Source: Parus major | Lineage: Eukaryota > Chordata > Aves > Passeriformes > Paridae | NCBI RefSeq assembly: GCF_001522545.3 | Contig: NC_031770.1 | Location: 89,601,194 to 89,665,193 of the forward strand | Length of the DNA: 64,000 nt | Direction: 5' to 3' | Shown here: piece by piece, positions 26,401-40,329 of the stretch | Layout: the number at the start of each line of letters is the position of its first letter | Position numbering within the stretch: the first letter of the stretch is position 1 | Made by a program: the position numbers and the translations under genes | Notes under the pieces: model-generated | What the model was told of the DNA's origin: nothing | Seen by the model: only the letters and a program-made list of their open reading frames with translations | The model's database searches: none

Positions 26401-29400
26401 ACATCCTTTCCACCTCTTCCTGTCAACACATTGGTAATAGAAGACTCTCATGTAAAATAGATGAATAAGCAGATAGGATAAATGAATAAATAAATATTGA
26501 ACCCTTTTTCATCTATCACTTTTCAGCAGTCCTAACTAGGCATACTCATTTCTGCATGTTTCTTGATAGATGCTATACTCACATGGTCTTTAGAGCCTTG
26601 GATAGGAAGAAAAGGTAGCCAGTCATCTCCCAACAGTCTATATACCTTATATATGAAAAGCTGATAAAACTTTAGACTGTTCCTGTTCTGATACATCCTT
26701 CAGAATACTTCAGTGACAACTGCTTTTCTTTAGTCTTTTTTTACCTGTGTTTTTAGACGTGTAAGACTGCCATTAGAAGAGTAAACATGGTATGGCAAAT
26801 GCAAAGGACCAGCCAAATCTGCAAGGGCTGTTGTAGTAGAGGGAATAAATATGAGCTTGATGTCATGAAGTAAAAATACACTCCATTGTGTCTCCTGGAA
26901 ATGCTGGGACCAAGAAAAGCTGCAGGTCTCTACTCTTCAGTGGAAAGTCAAACAGTAATAAGTTCACATCTCCATAATCTTTTTTGTGAGGCTGAAACTT
27001 ATCCCTGTGGCAAGGGACTTCATAATGGCTTTGCAGCACTTAAATACCTCAAAGGAGATTTTCAGTGGGCTCCAAACAGCGCTTGCACTATGCTGCTGCT
27101 TACATTACTGACCATTCCTGTGGTGCCCCTCCAGTCCCCTTAATCTGTCCATTTGCAATGGTTTTAAATGACAGACAAGGACAGGAGGATCTCAGAGGGT
27201 CACATTCAGCTCTGTGGCTCGGTGCCCTGCCAGCCCTATCCCTCTTGTAACTGGCAGACCCTGGATGTCAGCAGGCTTCCAAACTTCAGCTCCTAGGGGA
27301 ATCACTTCCTCCTTGTGCTGGGGAACACATATGCATGTTGGTAACAGAGCAGGCTCTCAGTGGTGCAAGAAACCAGCAATGCAGGACTCAAGATGTATGC
27401 AAGCAAGCAAACAATGGAAGATTCTTATCTGGTGTTTATGCTGTGTGTAACCTAGCACTGATCCTAACTGCCCCAAAACTTAATCTTCAACTATGTTTAT
27501 TACTTGCACGGCCTAATACTGTTTTCATGTGTAAGCTCACCCTTTAACATCAAAAACAATCACTACAGAAAGACACAAGGAATTGATTATGTAGTGAACT
27601 GTACCCAATAATTTTAACATAAGATAGTGATGAGAGTAGGTAGTTTCACAAGTGGGTTTCCCATTAACATTCTTGTAACAGCATCTAACATTATTCACTT
27701 GAGAATCTCCACTTCTCATGAATGGAAATTTATATTCTGGATGCATCGTACTGCTGACCGTGCAAGGCAGTTGGAGCAAACTTTATTGGAGATGGGAACA
27801 TGAAAAAAAAAGGCTATGAATGCAAGAGAGTATGACACCAAGCTTCATGCCATCACACTAAAATCAAGGAGCCTAGGAAACACTGGATGCAGAGCTCTTC
27901 TGTAGCCTGAATGCTATTATATAAGGACCCAGGAGATAGCATAGAAAAGCTGACATCACCTTATTATCTACCACACCTTGCTCAGCTTGGCATTTCATCA
28001 CTAAACCTGAGGAAACACCATGATCCTAACCATCTGAGAATTTGGTTTTATATAATCATGAGAGTACATTTCTTATTCCTACAGAGAAATACTATTATTG
28101 ACAATAGTTATTCTACTATGCTACTGCAAGAACTTTCCGAGACACTGTTAGTAACTGTATATTTCCTGTTATACTTTGCGAGGGGTAACATAGCAAACAG
28201 GTGCTAAGTAAAAAGCATGTTCTAGACATTGCCTAAATTACTGTGCTATTTCCAATTGCTTCTTTTTATTAGTTACTCATCTCTTGACACCTGTTTCTCT
28301 TCTCAGAGCAGGAGAAGAGAAAAAACACAAGGCCAAGAGAAGAAGCTGATGGAGGAGAGGGCTATGGACTTTCTTGTAAGATGCAAGTGCTGAATATCCC
28401 AAATAACAGTATTGTGTAAATAGAGCGTTTAAACAGATGTGTTTTCTGTGCTTATTTGATCTCCTGTTCCTGGAGAAGAAAGCAAGTGACTACCATGACG
28501 TTTGTGTGTCACTGGCAGCTATCACATATCAGCACTACTGCTGTCCTTAGCCTGTAGTTTTTATTTGCTCAGTATCAGACACGTCATAAGAATTCAAGAG
28601 AAGTATTAATTCCACCCCCAATCTGGTCAATGAGACTATACTCAATTGAAAACCATCTACGTAAGTCGCATTTACCAGTTAAAAACTCTAAAGCTAATAC
28701 AGAAATTACTCTCACAGTGATTTTTAAAGCTCTAATGTGGAGAGCGTTTCTGTGCCACACTTCAATCAAAAAGTTGAAAGGAACAAGGACAAAACTCAGT
28801 AGACTGCCTTGCTACTTGTAACTGCCAGTCCAGCAGATGGCACAAGCTGAGATTTCCAGGTCATTTCTGGTGCTCACCCTTCTCTCAGCCCCAGTGTGCC
28901 CTGCCAGCAAGCATTCCCTACGTTACCCCAGGTCACATGCACCCAAGGTCACATGCACATGCCCAGCAGCATTTCTAGCTGGCATTCCATGGCAGGATCC
29001 CTGCAGAAATGAAGAGCATGACAGAGCTACAGAGACAGCGTATTGAAGCGGGCTTACCTTCCAGGCAGCCAGGAGCCAAGGGTGGGAAGCTGATCCTCAA
29101 GAGAGATGGGTCCGCATTCCTGCTGCAGCACACAACAGCTGCTGCTGTCACTCCCTGGTCCACCCCCCTGGCTCTGCAAACACTCACAGAGCAGGAGATA
29201 GCAGGTGTGGAAAAAGGAAAACAGCACAGGCAACACAAGCCTCTGCTTTGCATGAGGAAGCAGAGTCCTACATGTCACGTACAGGGAGGAGATGGCTCCT
29301 TGACAAATACTCTCCAAAGGGAGAAGTTTGTTTGTTCGAGGCTGAAAACAAAGAGGGTTATTGCAATATTACGATAAATTGATTCCAAGAGCTCAGAGCC

Positions 29401-31387
29401 TTTTCTGACATGGCAGTCCATGGAAGCTGTATGTGTGTTCTTCTCTTGCCAGGTCTTTTATGTCAATTGTTTTAAAGTGGACTATCCTTGTGCTGGCAAG
29501 GTCCTACATTTACTGTCCTCCAGCAGTACAGGTAGGAATGGAACAATAGACTTCTTTTCTGTCAGATATCCATTGTTTCAGCTATATACATGATGTCCCT
29601 GAATATTATTGCTATATCCCAGCAAACCAAATTTTCCTGGGTTGTAAAATATACATCAATAGATTAGTTACACACCAAAAGAAGTCTTCCCTCCCACATG
29701 GACTGGGACTGTTTGCCATGCCTTCCTCCACAATGATGGATGTAACAATGAGATGGGGCTAATTAAATACATTAATAAAGCATTATATATTCTCATAGCT
29801 ATCTTTTAAATGATGTGGCAGCTGAGAAAGAGGAGAATTCCATTCCTCCCAAAAACCAAGTGACTGCTCCATAGCCAGGAAGTCGCTTTCTCTAGTCATC
29901 TCCCAGGTCAGCAGGAAATGAGGGTACAGGATATGAACTGTCATTAACAGACCAACTCCTACTGAGCCTCTCCACCTTCCATCTCTGCCCATTCTTATCA
30001 AGCAGCCAAACCTCAAAAGCAACATTACCCAGTGCTGATAATGACACCAGCATCTGACCCTTACCTCTGCCCCTTTTTCACAGAGCAGAGCAAAACATAA
30101 TCATCTGCCACCAATTTTGTTTCTTCTTAATCAAAGCTTGAATAAGCATAGGCTTTGACTGATATATTTTGTAGAGCTCCATGTCCATAGAGAGTGTTAT
30201 CATTGTAAGTTTATACTCACAGCAAAATTCTCAACAATGCAGTATGAAATTTGCCTTGAAAATCAGAGAAAAAGGACAGATAAAAATCTCAGTGTTTAAA
30301 AGTTATCTGAATGGTGACAGCATTTGATTAAAAGCTTTTCATTTTGATAGCAAATGTTTTGATTTCCAAGATCTAATGAAGAATCTAAAACAAACGCTTG
30401 CGCATGGGAAGTAAAAAGGAAGAAAATACCAATTTCTACACAGAACTCTTATTTTACTAGTTTTCAACTACGACTTTTTCTCCAGTCTAGGGCTGATCCA
30501 CAATAGCTGAGGTGGGGTTTTGCAGTCTAGTAAGACACAATAAAGTAGTAGTAAATGGCACATTACTAGCTATAGTGCCAAAGCATTTGTGGGCTCTGAG
30601 ATTGATGTATTTGCAACATGCATTGCTCAAACATTAAGTCATGGTGGAAGACCCTGTATATTTTGGAGGAAGAGATGGGAAACAAATATTTTAAATATAA
30701 TTTCATTTATCAATATCATTTAAGCCTATGCTTAACACACATTAATAATGTCTTTAATATTGCAGTCATAGCAGATTCTAAGATGTTTATTTTGCAAATG
30801 AATTAAGTTAGCTTAATATTCCTATTGCTGTTGTAAATTAAAATGCAGATGCACAAGATAATAAAAAAACAAAGTGGATGCCATTAACCTGATAGCATAG
30901 TGTTAGTGCAAATCCATCTTTTCAAAGTAAAATATCCCTTTTGTTAGTAGGATATTGTTCTCTTTGTGACAGCCATACCCTCCTGGGAACTTTATAATTC
31001 TGTTAAAGCCAGCTACCAGCATTCATTGAAGTTATATATGAATAATCACCTGAGAAATCTTTCTCAAGAATGTGAATAAAAGATGAGGATTTACCGGGTT
31101 ACTGAATTGTGCTATATTATATTTACAGGAAAATACACTGTATAAGCATCATAAAAAACATCAATGCACACTTAATGTACATGAAAAGAAAGTCATGGCA
31201 TTCAAATCTGGCAGGGCCAGACCCCACCTCTGATTTAAGGCAGCACCGTGGAACCCCAAATAAAGAACAGTCCCAAATGGTTCTTCTTAAACAGCTTAAA
31301 ATGCATTAGAAACCTGAATAGCAGTGAAGAGAATTAAAGGATTGAAAACTGGTGTACAGGACAATTTGTTTTTAAATGCTTACCTCA

Positions 31388-31436
<49 letters not shown>

Positions 31437-32210
31437 GTGAAATACAGGCATACTGCAGTAAGGCAAAGTGTTCTGCTTATATACAAGTCAGGAAAAAAAA
31501 TAAGTTTCAGACAGTTCCTCATGCATAAGAAATTGCTTCTCGCTTCACTGTCAGGTACATAGCTGCATAAAGTGCCTCCTGCCTCTGTTGTAATAAAATA
31601 CAACTTACAGGTCCTGTTCAAATCTGATATACATTCACATTACTGATATAACAGGAGAAATTGTTCTTTATTACAATAGAATGAGATACAGAATTCCAGC
31701 ACAGATAACATTTCTCAATGGGTAAAAAAACCCAGCACTATTTAAAGACAGTATTTCTTTTAGTTCTCATAAAAAATGACATTAAAATGGACAAATCAAA
31801 GGAATCTGGGGGAGATAAAAGGATGAGCTGTATAGACAAAACATGGACACAAGATTTTAAAAATCCCACCCAACTATACAATTTTTTTCAGTGTATTTCC
31901 AAACGGGTAAACTACCTCCTGAATAAAAATCACCTGCTTTTTTCTCCATTACATTTAGGTGCTGAAGGATACCTTTCCAAGTGGCTACTGAAACATGTGT
32001 TGTCATTCACATAACTTGACCCCGTGCATTTTCTTTCAGGTTCACAAGTTCTTGCCAAAGGAAAGTTCAAGGCAAAAAAGTACAAACAGGGTTCTTCTCA
32101 CAAATCCATCCTCCATGTAATGGTTTTCACTATAAATAAGGCATAGCGGTTCAAGTACTACATTAAATGTAATCAAACAATGGGAAAGAAAACCACCCAT
32201 GAACTCCTGC
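23480..32210. other. Gene-poor stretch
   Basis: I find no coding exon I can support. Slightly GC-richer spots at 23740-23900, 26100-26280 and 28830-29300 carry frames of 60-122 codons on both strands, without recognised domains. A compound microsatellite lies at 31386-31436. Confidence 0.5.
31386..31436. repeat. Compound microsatellite (TC)n(AC)n(AT)n
   Basis: Three dinucleotide tracts follow each other without a break: about 9 TC, 9 CA and 6-7 AT units. The frame of 72 codons on the minus strand that ends in a VCVCV repeat is produced by this tract. Confidence 0.95.
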
Positions 32211-32225
32211 CAGAAAAGTACTTTA

Positions 32226-32417
32226 TTAGGGAGAATAAAAAGCACTGCTCAGACAGTCTGAATAGGCATGGCCTTCTGCGCTGTCAGGCTCCTCAGGCTC
32301 AAAGTCATCAGGGTCTGGGGGCAACTGGTCGGCATCTTCATCAGAAGTGGAAGGGCGTGTGAGGATTATCCGAGGTATCTTCAGCAAGATGTGAAAGATT
32401 TCAGAGAAAAGAATCAT
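32226..32417 (-). CDS. Unassigned acidic C-terminal reading frame, possible terminal exon
   Basis: The minus-strand frame of 63 codons ends SAEGHAYSDCLSSAFYSP and TAA. Its middle (RPSTSDEDADQLPPDPDDFE, then PEEPDS) is strongly acidic and proline-rich, quite unlike the random frames nearby, which are rich in Leu, Phe, Ser and Cys. It may start at the Met at 32417, or be a terminal exon beginning at IPRIILTRP after the acceptor-like TTTCACATCTTGCTGAAG. The stop codon overlaps an AATAAA (32222-32227), so the message would be very short past the stop or use a later signal. A CR1 copy begins about 90 bases upstream on this strand. I do not recognise the protein; a last exon of a neighbouring gene, a retrocopy fragment or chance are all possible. 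Confidence 0.35.
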   Translation of the reverse strand: MILFSEIFHILLKIPRIILTRPSTSDEDADQLPPDPDDFEPEEPDSAEGHAYSDCLSSAFYSP

Positions 32418-32510
32418 ATCAAGAGAAGCAAAGTGATTAACGGGAATATTTCAAAAGGACAGGGGAAACAGGTGATGAGAAAAAATATGTGAGAGGTGTA
32501 ACACCATAGA

Positions 32511-34075
32511 GAATCATAGAATTGTTTAGGTTGGAAAAGACCTTTAACATCATCAGCTACTAACCCAGCACTGCCAAGTCCACCACTAAACCATGTCCCT
32601 AAGTGCCACAACTACATGTCTCTTAAATACCTCCAGGGATGGTGACTCAGCCGCTTCGTTGGCAGTGTGCTCCAATGCTTGAACATCCTTTCTGTAAAGA
32701 CTTTTTTCCTAATATCCAATATAAACCTACCCTGGCACAACTTCAGACCATTTCCTCTTGCCCTGTCACTTATTATATGGCAGAAAAGACCAACCCCCAC
32801 CTTTTTACATCTCCTATCAGGCAGGTGAGATCTCCTCTGAGTCTCTTCTTCTCCAGGCTGAACACCCCCAGCTCCCTCAGCTGCTCCTCACAGGACTCGT
32901 GCCCCAGACCCTTCCCCAGCTCCGCTGCCCTTCCCTGGACTCGCTCCAGTCCCTCAGTGTCTTTCTCACAGGGAGGGGCCCAGAACTGGACACAGCACTC
33001 CAGGTGTGGCCTCAGCAGTGCCCAGTACAGGGGGACAATCCCTGCCCTGCTCCTGCTGGCCACACTACTGCTGACACAGGCCAGGATGCCACTGCCTTCC
33101 TGGCCACCTGGACACACACTGGCTCATGTTCAGCCAGCTGAGGTCCAGCTTTTCCACTGGGCAGCTTTCCAGCCACTCTGCCCCCATCTGTAGCTCTGCA
33201 TGGGGTTGTTGTGACTGAAGGGCAGAACTTGGCCGTATTGAACCTCACACAACTGGCCTTGGACCATCAATCCAGCCTCCTAAATCCCTCTGCCAAGCCC
33301 TCCTACCCTCCAGCAGATCAACACTCACACCCAGCCTGGTGTCATCAGCAAACCCATTGAGGATGGACTGAGTCTACTCACCCAGATCATTGATAAAGAC
33401 ATTAAAGAGGACTGGTCCCAGTACTGAGTCCTGGGAAACACCACTAGTGACCAGCCACCAGCTGAATGTAGCACCATTCACCACCACCCTCTGGGCCTGG
33501 CCATCCAATCAGTTTTTCACCCAGAAACAGTGTCCCTGTCCAAGACATGAGAAGCCAGGTTCTCCAGGAGAGTACTGTGGGAAATTAAGTCAAAGGCTTT
33601 ACAAAATTCTGGGTAGATAACATCTAAGTGGGTCACTTTGTTACAGATTAGGTCAGTCAAGATGAAGTTTCCTGGATCCTCCTTCCAGCCCCTTTTCTAG
33701 ATGGGAATCACATTTGCCAGCTTTCAGTCAACTGTGACCTTCCCAGGCAGCTAGGACTGCCAAAAGATGGTGAAAGGGGCTTGGTGAGCACTTCACCAGC
33801 TCTCCCAGTACCCTTGGGTGGATTCCACCTGGCCCCAGGGACACGTGTGTGTCTAAATTGTGCAGCAGGTGTTGAACATTTCCCCTTGGTTTATGGGGGT
33901 TCCGTTCTACTTCCTGTCTTTGTGTTACTGTTTAGGGGACTGGCACCCAGAGAACAACTGGTCTTGCTGGTAAGGACTGAGGCAAAGAAGGCATTAAGTA
34001 CCTCAGACTTCCTTATCTTTTGTCTCTATGTTTCTTATCACATCCAATAAAGAATGATTTCCCTTGGCCCTCCTT
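32511..34075 (-). mobile_element. CR1 LINE, 5'-truncated, antisense, ~1.57 kb
   Basis: The plus strand begins gaatcatagaattgtttagg, the reverse complement of the CR1 3' tail, and runs continuously through CR1 3' sequence and the C-terminal part of ORF2. On the minus strand a 114-codon frame (32773-33117) shows reverse-transcriptase C-terminal text typical of CR1: [16 protein letters not shown], then [20 protein letters not shown] and [13 protein letters not shown]. Stops and frameshifts elsewhere show it is dead. The 5' end is lost at about 34075 (sequence matching 'gactgaggcaaagaaggcat'). This family is the dominant LINE of birds and reptiles. Confidence 0.92.
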
Positions 34076-34079
34076 TCAT

Positions 34080-37000
34080 TTTTTGTTTTATGACAAAAAG
34101 CCATTGATAAAGCAAAATTAAGATAAATTGCCCTTTCCTCTCATTAACTAATCTTTTAAAAAACCCTCTATAGGTAAAAAAAAAATAAAATATTTTTAAA
34201 AAATAAACACAAGTAAATATGAAAAATAAATTTAAGTTCATTATTCATTTAGTTGATCCCCCAAAAGCAGTAAAGGATTAATTAAGAACCATATATCATA
34301 TCAATTACTGATCTTTGAAAATTTGCATATTTGGCTTCTTTACTGACAAAATATGTTTAAGGTAAACATTAAAAGAAAATATCAATAGAATATGCATATA
34401 TGGAATTGATTCCTTTTTTTTTGGACAAGAACTTTGTGTTCTTTGAGAACTATATTGCAATGTTTAAAAACTAATTTAAATGCTGTAACTGAGGAACAAA
34501 AAAGTGTCAGGCTCTTTATGTACAGTCAAATAATGTATGACTAATTGTTTTTATCAATGAATGGATTATTACAAATTTCACTCTGATGCACAAAATCATC
34601 CTCCTTTTTACTGCTTTCCAAAAAAGGTTTAACATGCAATGAAAACATACAAAGGTGAGTCAATATATGTAACAAACAGGTAACATGATAATGTGTAATA
34701 AATAAAGTGGCTATCTTACAAGCACTGTGAAAATTTTCAGGAAAGTTAGTACTTCTTATTTATCAGCTACTTCTACTTCATAAGAACATTTAATGTTGAC
34801 ACCACACAACTCAATTGTGTATATTATATTGTATTAATAATATATTATTTCCTCGCTGTACATTATCTTGATGATGTGATGTATGATTTAGGAAATGACA
34901 CAAGCATATATATGCTTTGTGGCTACTGCCATTTCAGCCAGGAGGTTTCTGCATTGAAGTAAAATTAATTATTCCCCAGGCTCCCCTGATATTAATTCTG
35001 ACTCCCCCCAGCTCACAGCACACTACACATAGACACCAAAGCTCAGGTCTCAGTCCAGAGCTGAATCTCACCCCTGGTAGATGTAAACTAATTTCATGTG
35101 AAATTTAGTGTATATTTTGGTATACTGAGTTCCCAATCATATACCTTTTTTCCCCTTCTTTTCCTTCTGCTTAAACTAAGGACATATTTCTGGAAGCTTC
35201 AAATAACCTATATAGATCCTAAGCACTGGCCAAGCTACAACTCCTGGGATGATTTGTTTTTGTCATGCACACATGACCTCATTTATAAGCTTTCCTTGTA
35301 CTGGATGGTTCTGCTCTTTGCTGAAAGATGCTTTTGCTTAACAACAGCCAGCAGACAGCTGCTTTGCAGTACAGCAAATGCACATCTGTACATACAGGTG
35401 GTTTACTGGGTCACATAATGAAATTCTGACACCTCAAGAACTATTGCAGAGGTCTATGCCCTAAGTTACCTACAGTCATATCCAGGACCAGGCTTTGCAT
35501 TTCATTGAGCTGTCAGTTCAAAGCTCAGGGAATACCCTTCTTTGTGCACTGTGCTGTTCAAAAACAGACGTGTGCACACCGCCCCATGACAGACATGTAT
35601 TTCATTAGCAATGCAGAGTCACCAGTACCTATTGGTCCTTTTGAAGAAAAGACTTTTTTCAGCATGGTTTCTGCTCCTCGGTTTCCAAAGAACCAAAACT
35701 AATTCTCTAAAATATTTTCTTCAAACATTTCATGACTGCTTGCATACTATGTTTCAAATATTATGATGAACCAGGTCTAAAAATTATAAAGTAAACTTAA
35801 TAGATGAAAAGTGCTCTTTTGACATTTCTTTGGTAATTGTACTAACTGCTCCACAAAATACATGGTGTTGGGGAAGTCTTACATCTAATCTTTCATGTTG
35901 CTGCAGGTAAAGAGGAACCAGCACTAAATGAACAACCAATCTTCTACAGAAGAGGCTGAACAGTGCCTCAGCCCAGAAGTGCTGGAAAGCTGGAAACCTA
36001 CACTCCCAAAAGAAGAGTGGGCTCAGGTCTGATCAGAGCAGCCCCTCTGTACCCTCTCCAGGCAGGTGAAAGCTCACACATACACTGACTCATGCTGATT
36101 TGGAGACATACTGCTGAGTCTTTCTAACAAATCAAATGTCCTGGTCCAAGTGCAGCTTTATTCTCCATCCCTCTGCTCTCAGCACATCTCCCTGCCCACT
36201 CTCCCTCTGAAACCCCATGTGAACTTATGCCACTGCTGTCCCTAAACCATCACTGCTCCTTCCCCTGCAGCCAGTCAACCTCCTCTGTGCCTCTCTCCCT
36301 GACAGGATGCTGAGGAGCCTATTTCCTCAAATCTGAATTGTAGGTACCAATGAAAAAACACTTTCAGTTGAGGATTGTATTTGCAATTGCAAATGTATCT
36401 AAGTAATAGAGCACATATTTGTACATAACAATTCATTCTAATTCAATGAAAAGAGGCTCAGGCCTCTAGTCTCCCTCTCCTTGCAGCAAAAGTTATCAGT
36501 TAAGCTCCTCTATAAACCAAAACCAACACAAAATGGATGTAAGAAACACACATCACATTTCTAACCACCTAACCATCTTCACCTAACCACCCCCTAAGAA
36601 CCCAGCACTCTCTATCACTGCCTTCACATTCACCCAAGTTCCAGGAACATCACAATATAAGTTGTATCAGCTTCCTTTACTCTTTCAGTTTTGTTTAAAA
36701 ACAAAACAAAATAAACAAACCAAACAACAACAACAAAACCAAAACAAAACGAAAAAAAACCTAACAAAAGAAAGTAACGAAACTCAGCAACTCTAAATTT
36801 GCATTTTATTTTGTTACATTCTTTCCTCAAACCCAGTACTTCTCTTCCCAGAATCCTGGGGGGATTTTACCTTTGCTTTCATATTTCCCTGATTATCCTC
36901 ACTGACCTCAGCCTTACCCTATTAAATAGGCAAGCTTTGCTCTTGGAGCTGGTCTTTACAATTTGTATTTGAATGTACATTTCCTGGTGCAGCATGATCA

Positions 37001-37810
37001 AGAGAAGACAGGAGAACAGACTTCCTATGTGGAAAAAATGGCACAGCAAAGAGAAAGCAAATTATTTCCACTGCCCAATACAGACAGGGAAAGTCAGTGA
37101 CATTTAGGATGGCAATAAGGAAAACCCTTCCAGTAGAGGCACCTGAGTTGCTTGTCTAAGGTATGTGGGAAGGTGTGAAACTTCCACCTTCTGTAGATAA
37201 TTCTGAAAAAAAAAAAATTATGCCTGTGTAGGAGGACAAATTATCTAGATTTTCTATTATGCCATTGTTTTCTCCACTGGTTGTTACTCAGCACTGTTTG
37301 AACATGTCTAAAATACTTATGTTGAAATTGCCAAGTCCTCCTACTCACTTTCTATCGTCAGGCTTTAAATATCATTATTTAAGCAATAGTGGAACTACTA
37401 TTCAATCTCAAATTGTCAAAATACATAGAATACTTTTTTAAGAAAAATGCATCATTAATTAGTTGAAGCAAGTTACTGTTTTTCCATTTTCCCCTGAAAT
37501 TACATTTTCAGTGTCTAAAAAGTAAACTTCAAAATGGACACGTCCTGTAGAAAACCAGTGGTCTCACTGTGGAAACTTCTTCCATTATCTTGTTTGTGTC
37601 ACTTTTTTTAACATAACCACTAGGACTTTCTACACTAAAAAAGCTCCGTTTTGTTTGAATCACACATAACTAAATATCAAATTATTTCAGACATTCTCAT
37701 TTAATGGGATTGATGTTTTAAGTTTTAACTTTCATATTTTCCAGATTCTGTACTGCATTAGTATATAACTCTGAGCTTCATATAAAGTGTTAGCAAGTTT
37801 TCTTCACAAT
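34080..37810. other. No gene recognised; contains A/C-rich low-complexity tract
   Basis: AT-rich sequence. An (AAAC)n-like low-complexity tract lies at 36697-36771. A pyrimidine-rich segment at 36150-36310 has no frame I can support. The frames of up to 106 codons (35098-35418) look random. Confidence 0.5.
36697..36771. repeat. A-rich (AAAC)n-like low-complexity tract
   Basis: Repeated aaac/caaa/aacaac units over about 75 bases; could be the eroded tail of a retroposon, but no body is recognised beside it. Confidence 0.85.
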
Positions 37811-37814
37811 TTAG

Positions 37815-38145
37815 TTAGACAAAACCATCCTTTTCCAGCCTGAGAACCAAGGACACTGCTGCAGCTTCAGGCCCAAAAAGTATAAACAACAGCAAATTCA
37901 GAAGAGCAATCTGGGATGATGGGACTTCATAACCTGAAGCTGTAATAGGACAATTAACCCCAACATGTAAATGGACAAAAACTTATACAAGTGTGAAAAC
38001 TTGTGACCTGTCATCATCTTGGGTCAAGCCAGAGCTGGGCTCTTGTACTGTCCAAGGTGTAAAAGCCTTTAAATAAATCCCTACTTCAAGCCTTTAATAC
38101 TGTCTAGCCTCTCTCCTAGGTAGCCTCTTAAGGCATCAGGATTAA
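37815..38145 (+). mobile_element. ERV LTR (solo), with TATA-like box and AATAAA
   Basis: The order is 'ccagcctgagaaccaaggac', 'tgctgcagcttcaggcccaa', 'ctgtaataggacaattaacc', a TATA-like 'aacttatacaagtgtgaaaac', 'gggtcaagccagagctgggc', AATAAA at 38072-38077, and 'ctgtctagcctctctcctagg'. This U3-R-U5 layout matches a bird retroviral LTR family I remember, though I cannot name the subfamily. The first and last bases are uncertain. No internal region flanks it. Confidence 0.65.
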
Positions 38146-38149
38146 CAGC

Positions 38150-40320
38150 CTACATTGAAACCTGGAGTCCTTCACCTGGAGCACAGACAGGGGCTGCCTG
38201 TGCACTCCTGATCCTCTGCAGGAAGTAAAATAAAGCCATCTAAACAAATGGGGCAATTCAACTGCAATGCTGGCTGCAAAAGTTCTTTCATACTGAAACA
38301 GGATAGGAACAAACCTACAACTAGCTATGATGCTTGAAAGCAGTTTTTAAAATAAAATGTATTAACTGAGATGTCTTGCCAGCACTGGTTAACATTGAGT
38401 AATTTTTAACTTCCAGATGTGCACATATGCTTTCCTTACCTACTTCTAATCAAAATGTCTGTCCAAAAAGTTGCAGAACAGTCCATGAAAGACAGCTCAT
38501 TATATCTTTTTTTATATTTTTTTCAAAACTAAAACCGAACAGAACAAACCCCATCATCCTTTTTTTTCTTTTATAAACCTTTCCCTTCCCCTGGCCTCTC
38601 CCAGCCCACAGGTCCCTACTCCAATATTAGCCAGAGAGGGAAGTTCTCAATGCAACAGTCACAGCTACAAGCCAAGCTTCACATCAAAGGCATAACCAGC
38701 AGCGACAGGGCAAATCACAGCTGGCAGCAAGGCCAGCTGCTGGGGACAGAGGCTACAAATCACAAGGTGAAACAACACATGAAAGGCCAAAGTTTGATGG
38801 AATAAGGGCAGGAAAAAAGAATTTGGATTGATCTTTTTTAGGAAGAAAACCAGACATACTTTTAACTCTAGTTCACACAGGTAATTTTTTTAAGGAAACA
38901 TTCCTCAGCTAGAAAATACCTGTAATAGGAATGCCTGCCTAGCTCAGCTCCATGTATCTAAATAATTCCTATTTTTTAAATTTGACTTTACAGTTGATCT
39001 TCACTGACTCCAGTGCTAAGGATGGTACCCTTTAACTGGGGAAAACAGGGGAAAACAAAATTGTGAACACAGTTGAGAGCATGTGCAGGGGTTTACGTAA
39101 ACCTCATTAATAATGTTATGATTTCATAGTTAGTCTTACCTGTTTTGTCATCATTGGGGATGGAAGTAATTTAGACCTGAACAGGAAATTTAGACTTCTC
39201 ACTAAACAAAAACAGTCCTCTGCTAGATGCAAAGGATCACATTTGATGACTGTATTCACAGAAGAAACTGTCTAAATCGAATTTAGTTAAGTAGGGCATT
39301 TACTCATACCTAAGAAGTATTACACAGCTGGACTATTAAACAAAATTTTTAAAAAGAAGATGCAAAAATGCATCCAACAGAACAGCAGAGAAGGGGCAGA
39401 TCCACTGCTGCACAGTTCACAACAAACCAGCATCTGATGGTGTTCTTAACTGATGTCAGCAACAATAGATAAATGCAACCTTCTCCCCAACAACAAACAA
39501 GGAAATACAAGTCAAAGAGAGAGAAAGAGATCAAATTAGTTCCTTGGAGTTCATTACTCACAAGCAACACCATCTCCAGGTGGGAGCTGGCACAGCAGCC
39601 AGGGCGCAGCTGGGGCAGGGTGGCAGGGCATGGGACACAAACCAGCTGATGCACTGCTGTGTGTCTGGAAACACATAAATCTGGAAACCCCATCAAGACA
39701 TGCAACATAGCTCCCCTTTTATAGCATATCAGGGACGTTTCAATAAGCATGTGTTTTATGGTGCTCCCTCAACTCGCCTGGTCACAGAAATCCCTGGTTG
39801 CATCCCTTTCCCTGACACTTCACAATGCAATTTTACTGCTGTGTTTGACTCTGGCCAAACTTCAGAAATTGTGAAGGTGGATGGAGAGAGAGGTATAAAC
39901 CTCTCAGGCACTCTGGGGAAGATAAATCTTTGGTGAGGCATGGATGAAGCACCTCATTACACTTGGCTACAGAAGACCTGTGCACAAGGAAATCTGTGTG
40001 ACCTGTGCTGCTGCACTCAGGGAGCAACCGGCTCATGACACCTTTTATTGCTTGGGGCTGGGAGAGGGCAGCACATAATTCAGTTCATCCTTGCCCTTGG
40101 AACAGCCACACTACTCTCAAGCACTGACAGAATAGCTTTGGCACCGTGCTTTTGGGAGTGTTGCCTCAGTTTTGTGTGCAGCAACCTGGTGAGAGCCACG
40201 AGCAGGGGCTACCCCACCAGCCCATCCCTCTATCCCTCTTCCCTGCTGCTGTCCCCACACTATGCACAGTGATTTACTTCAAAATCTAATTCAGCTCAGT
40301 ATGATTTCCAGGAAGTCAAT
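38150..40320. other. No gene recognised
   Basis: Intergenic sequence between an LTR and a CR1 end. The 133-codon minus frame at 39349-39750 is Cys/Leu/Val-rich with no domain I know. Confidence 0.5.
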
Positions 40321-40329
40321 GAAGCAGAC

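Noticed and set aside
32639..33248. Several overlapping frames up to 184 codons
   Set aside because: All lie in the antisense CR1 LINE; only the 32773-33117 minus frame is meaningful, as dead reverse-transcriptase text.
39349..39750. 133-codon minus-strand frame
   Set aside because: Cys/Leu-rich composition typical of random frames, with no recognised domain or splice-bounded core.
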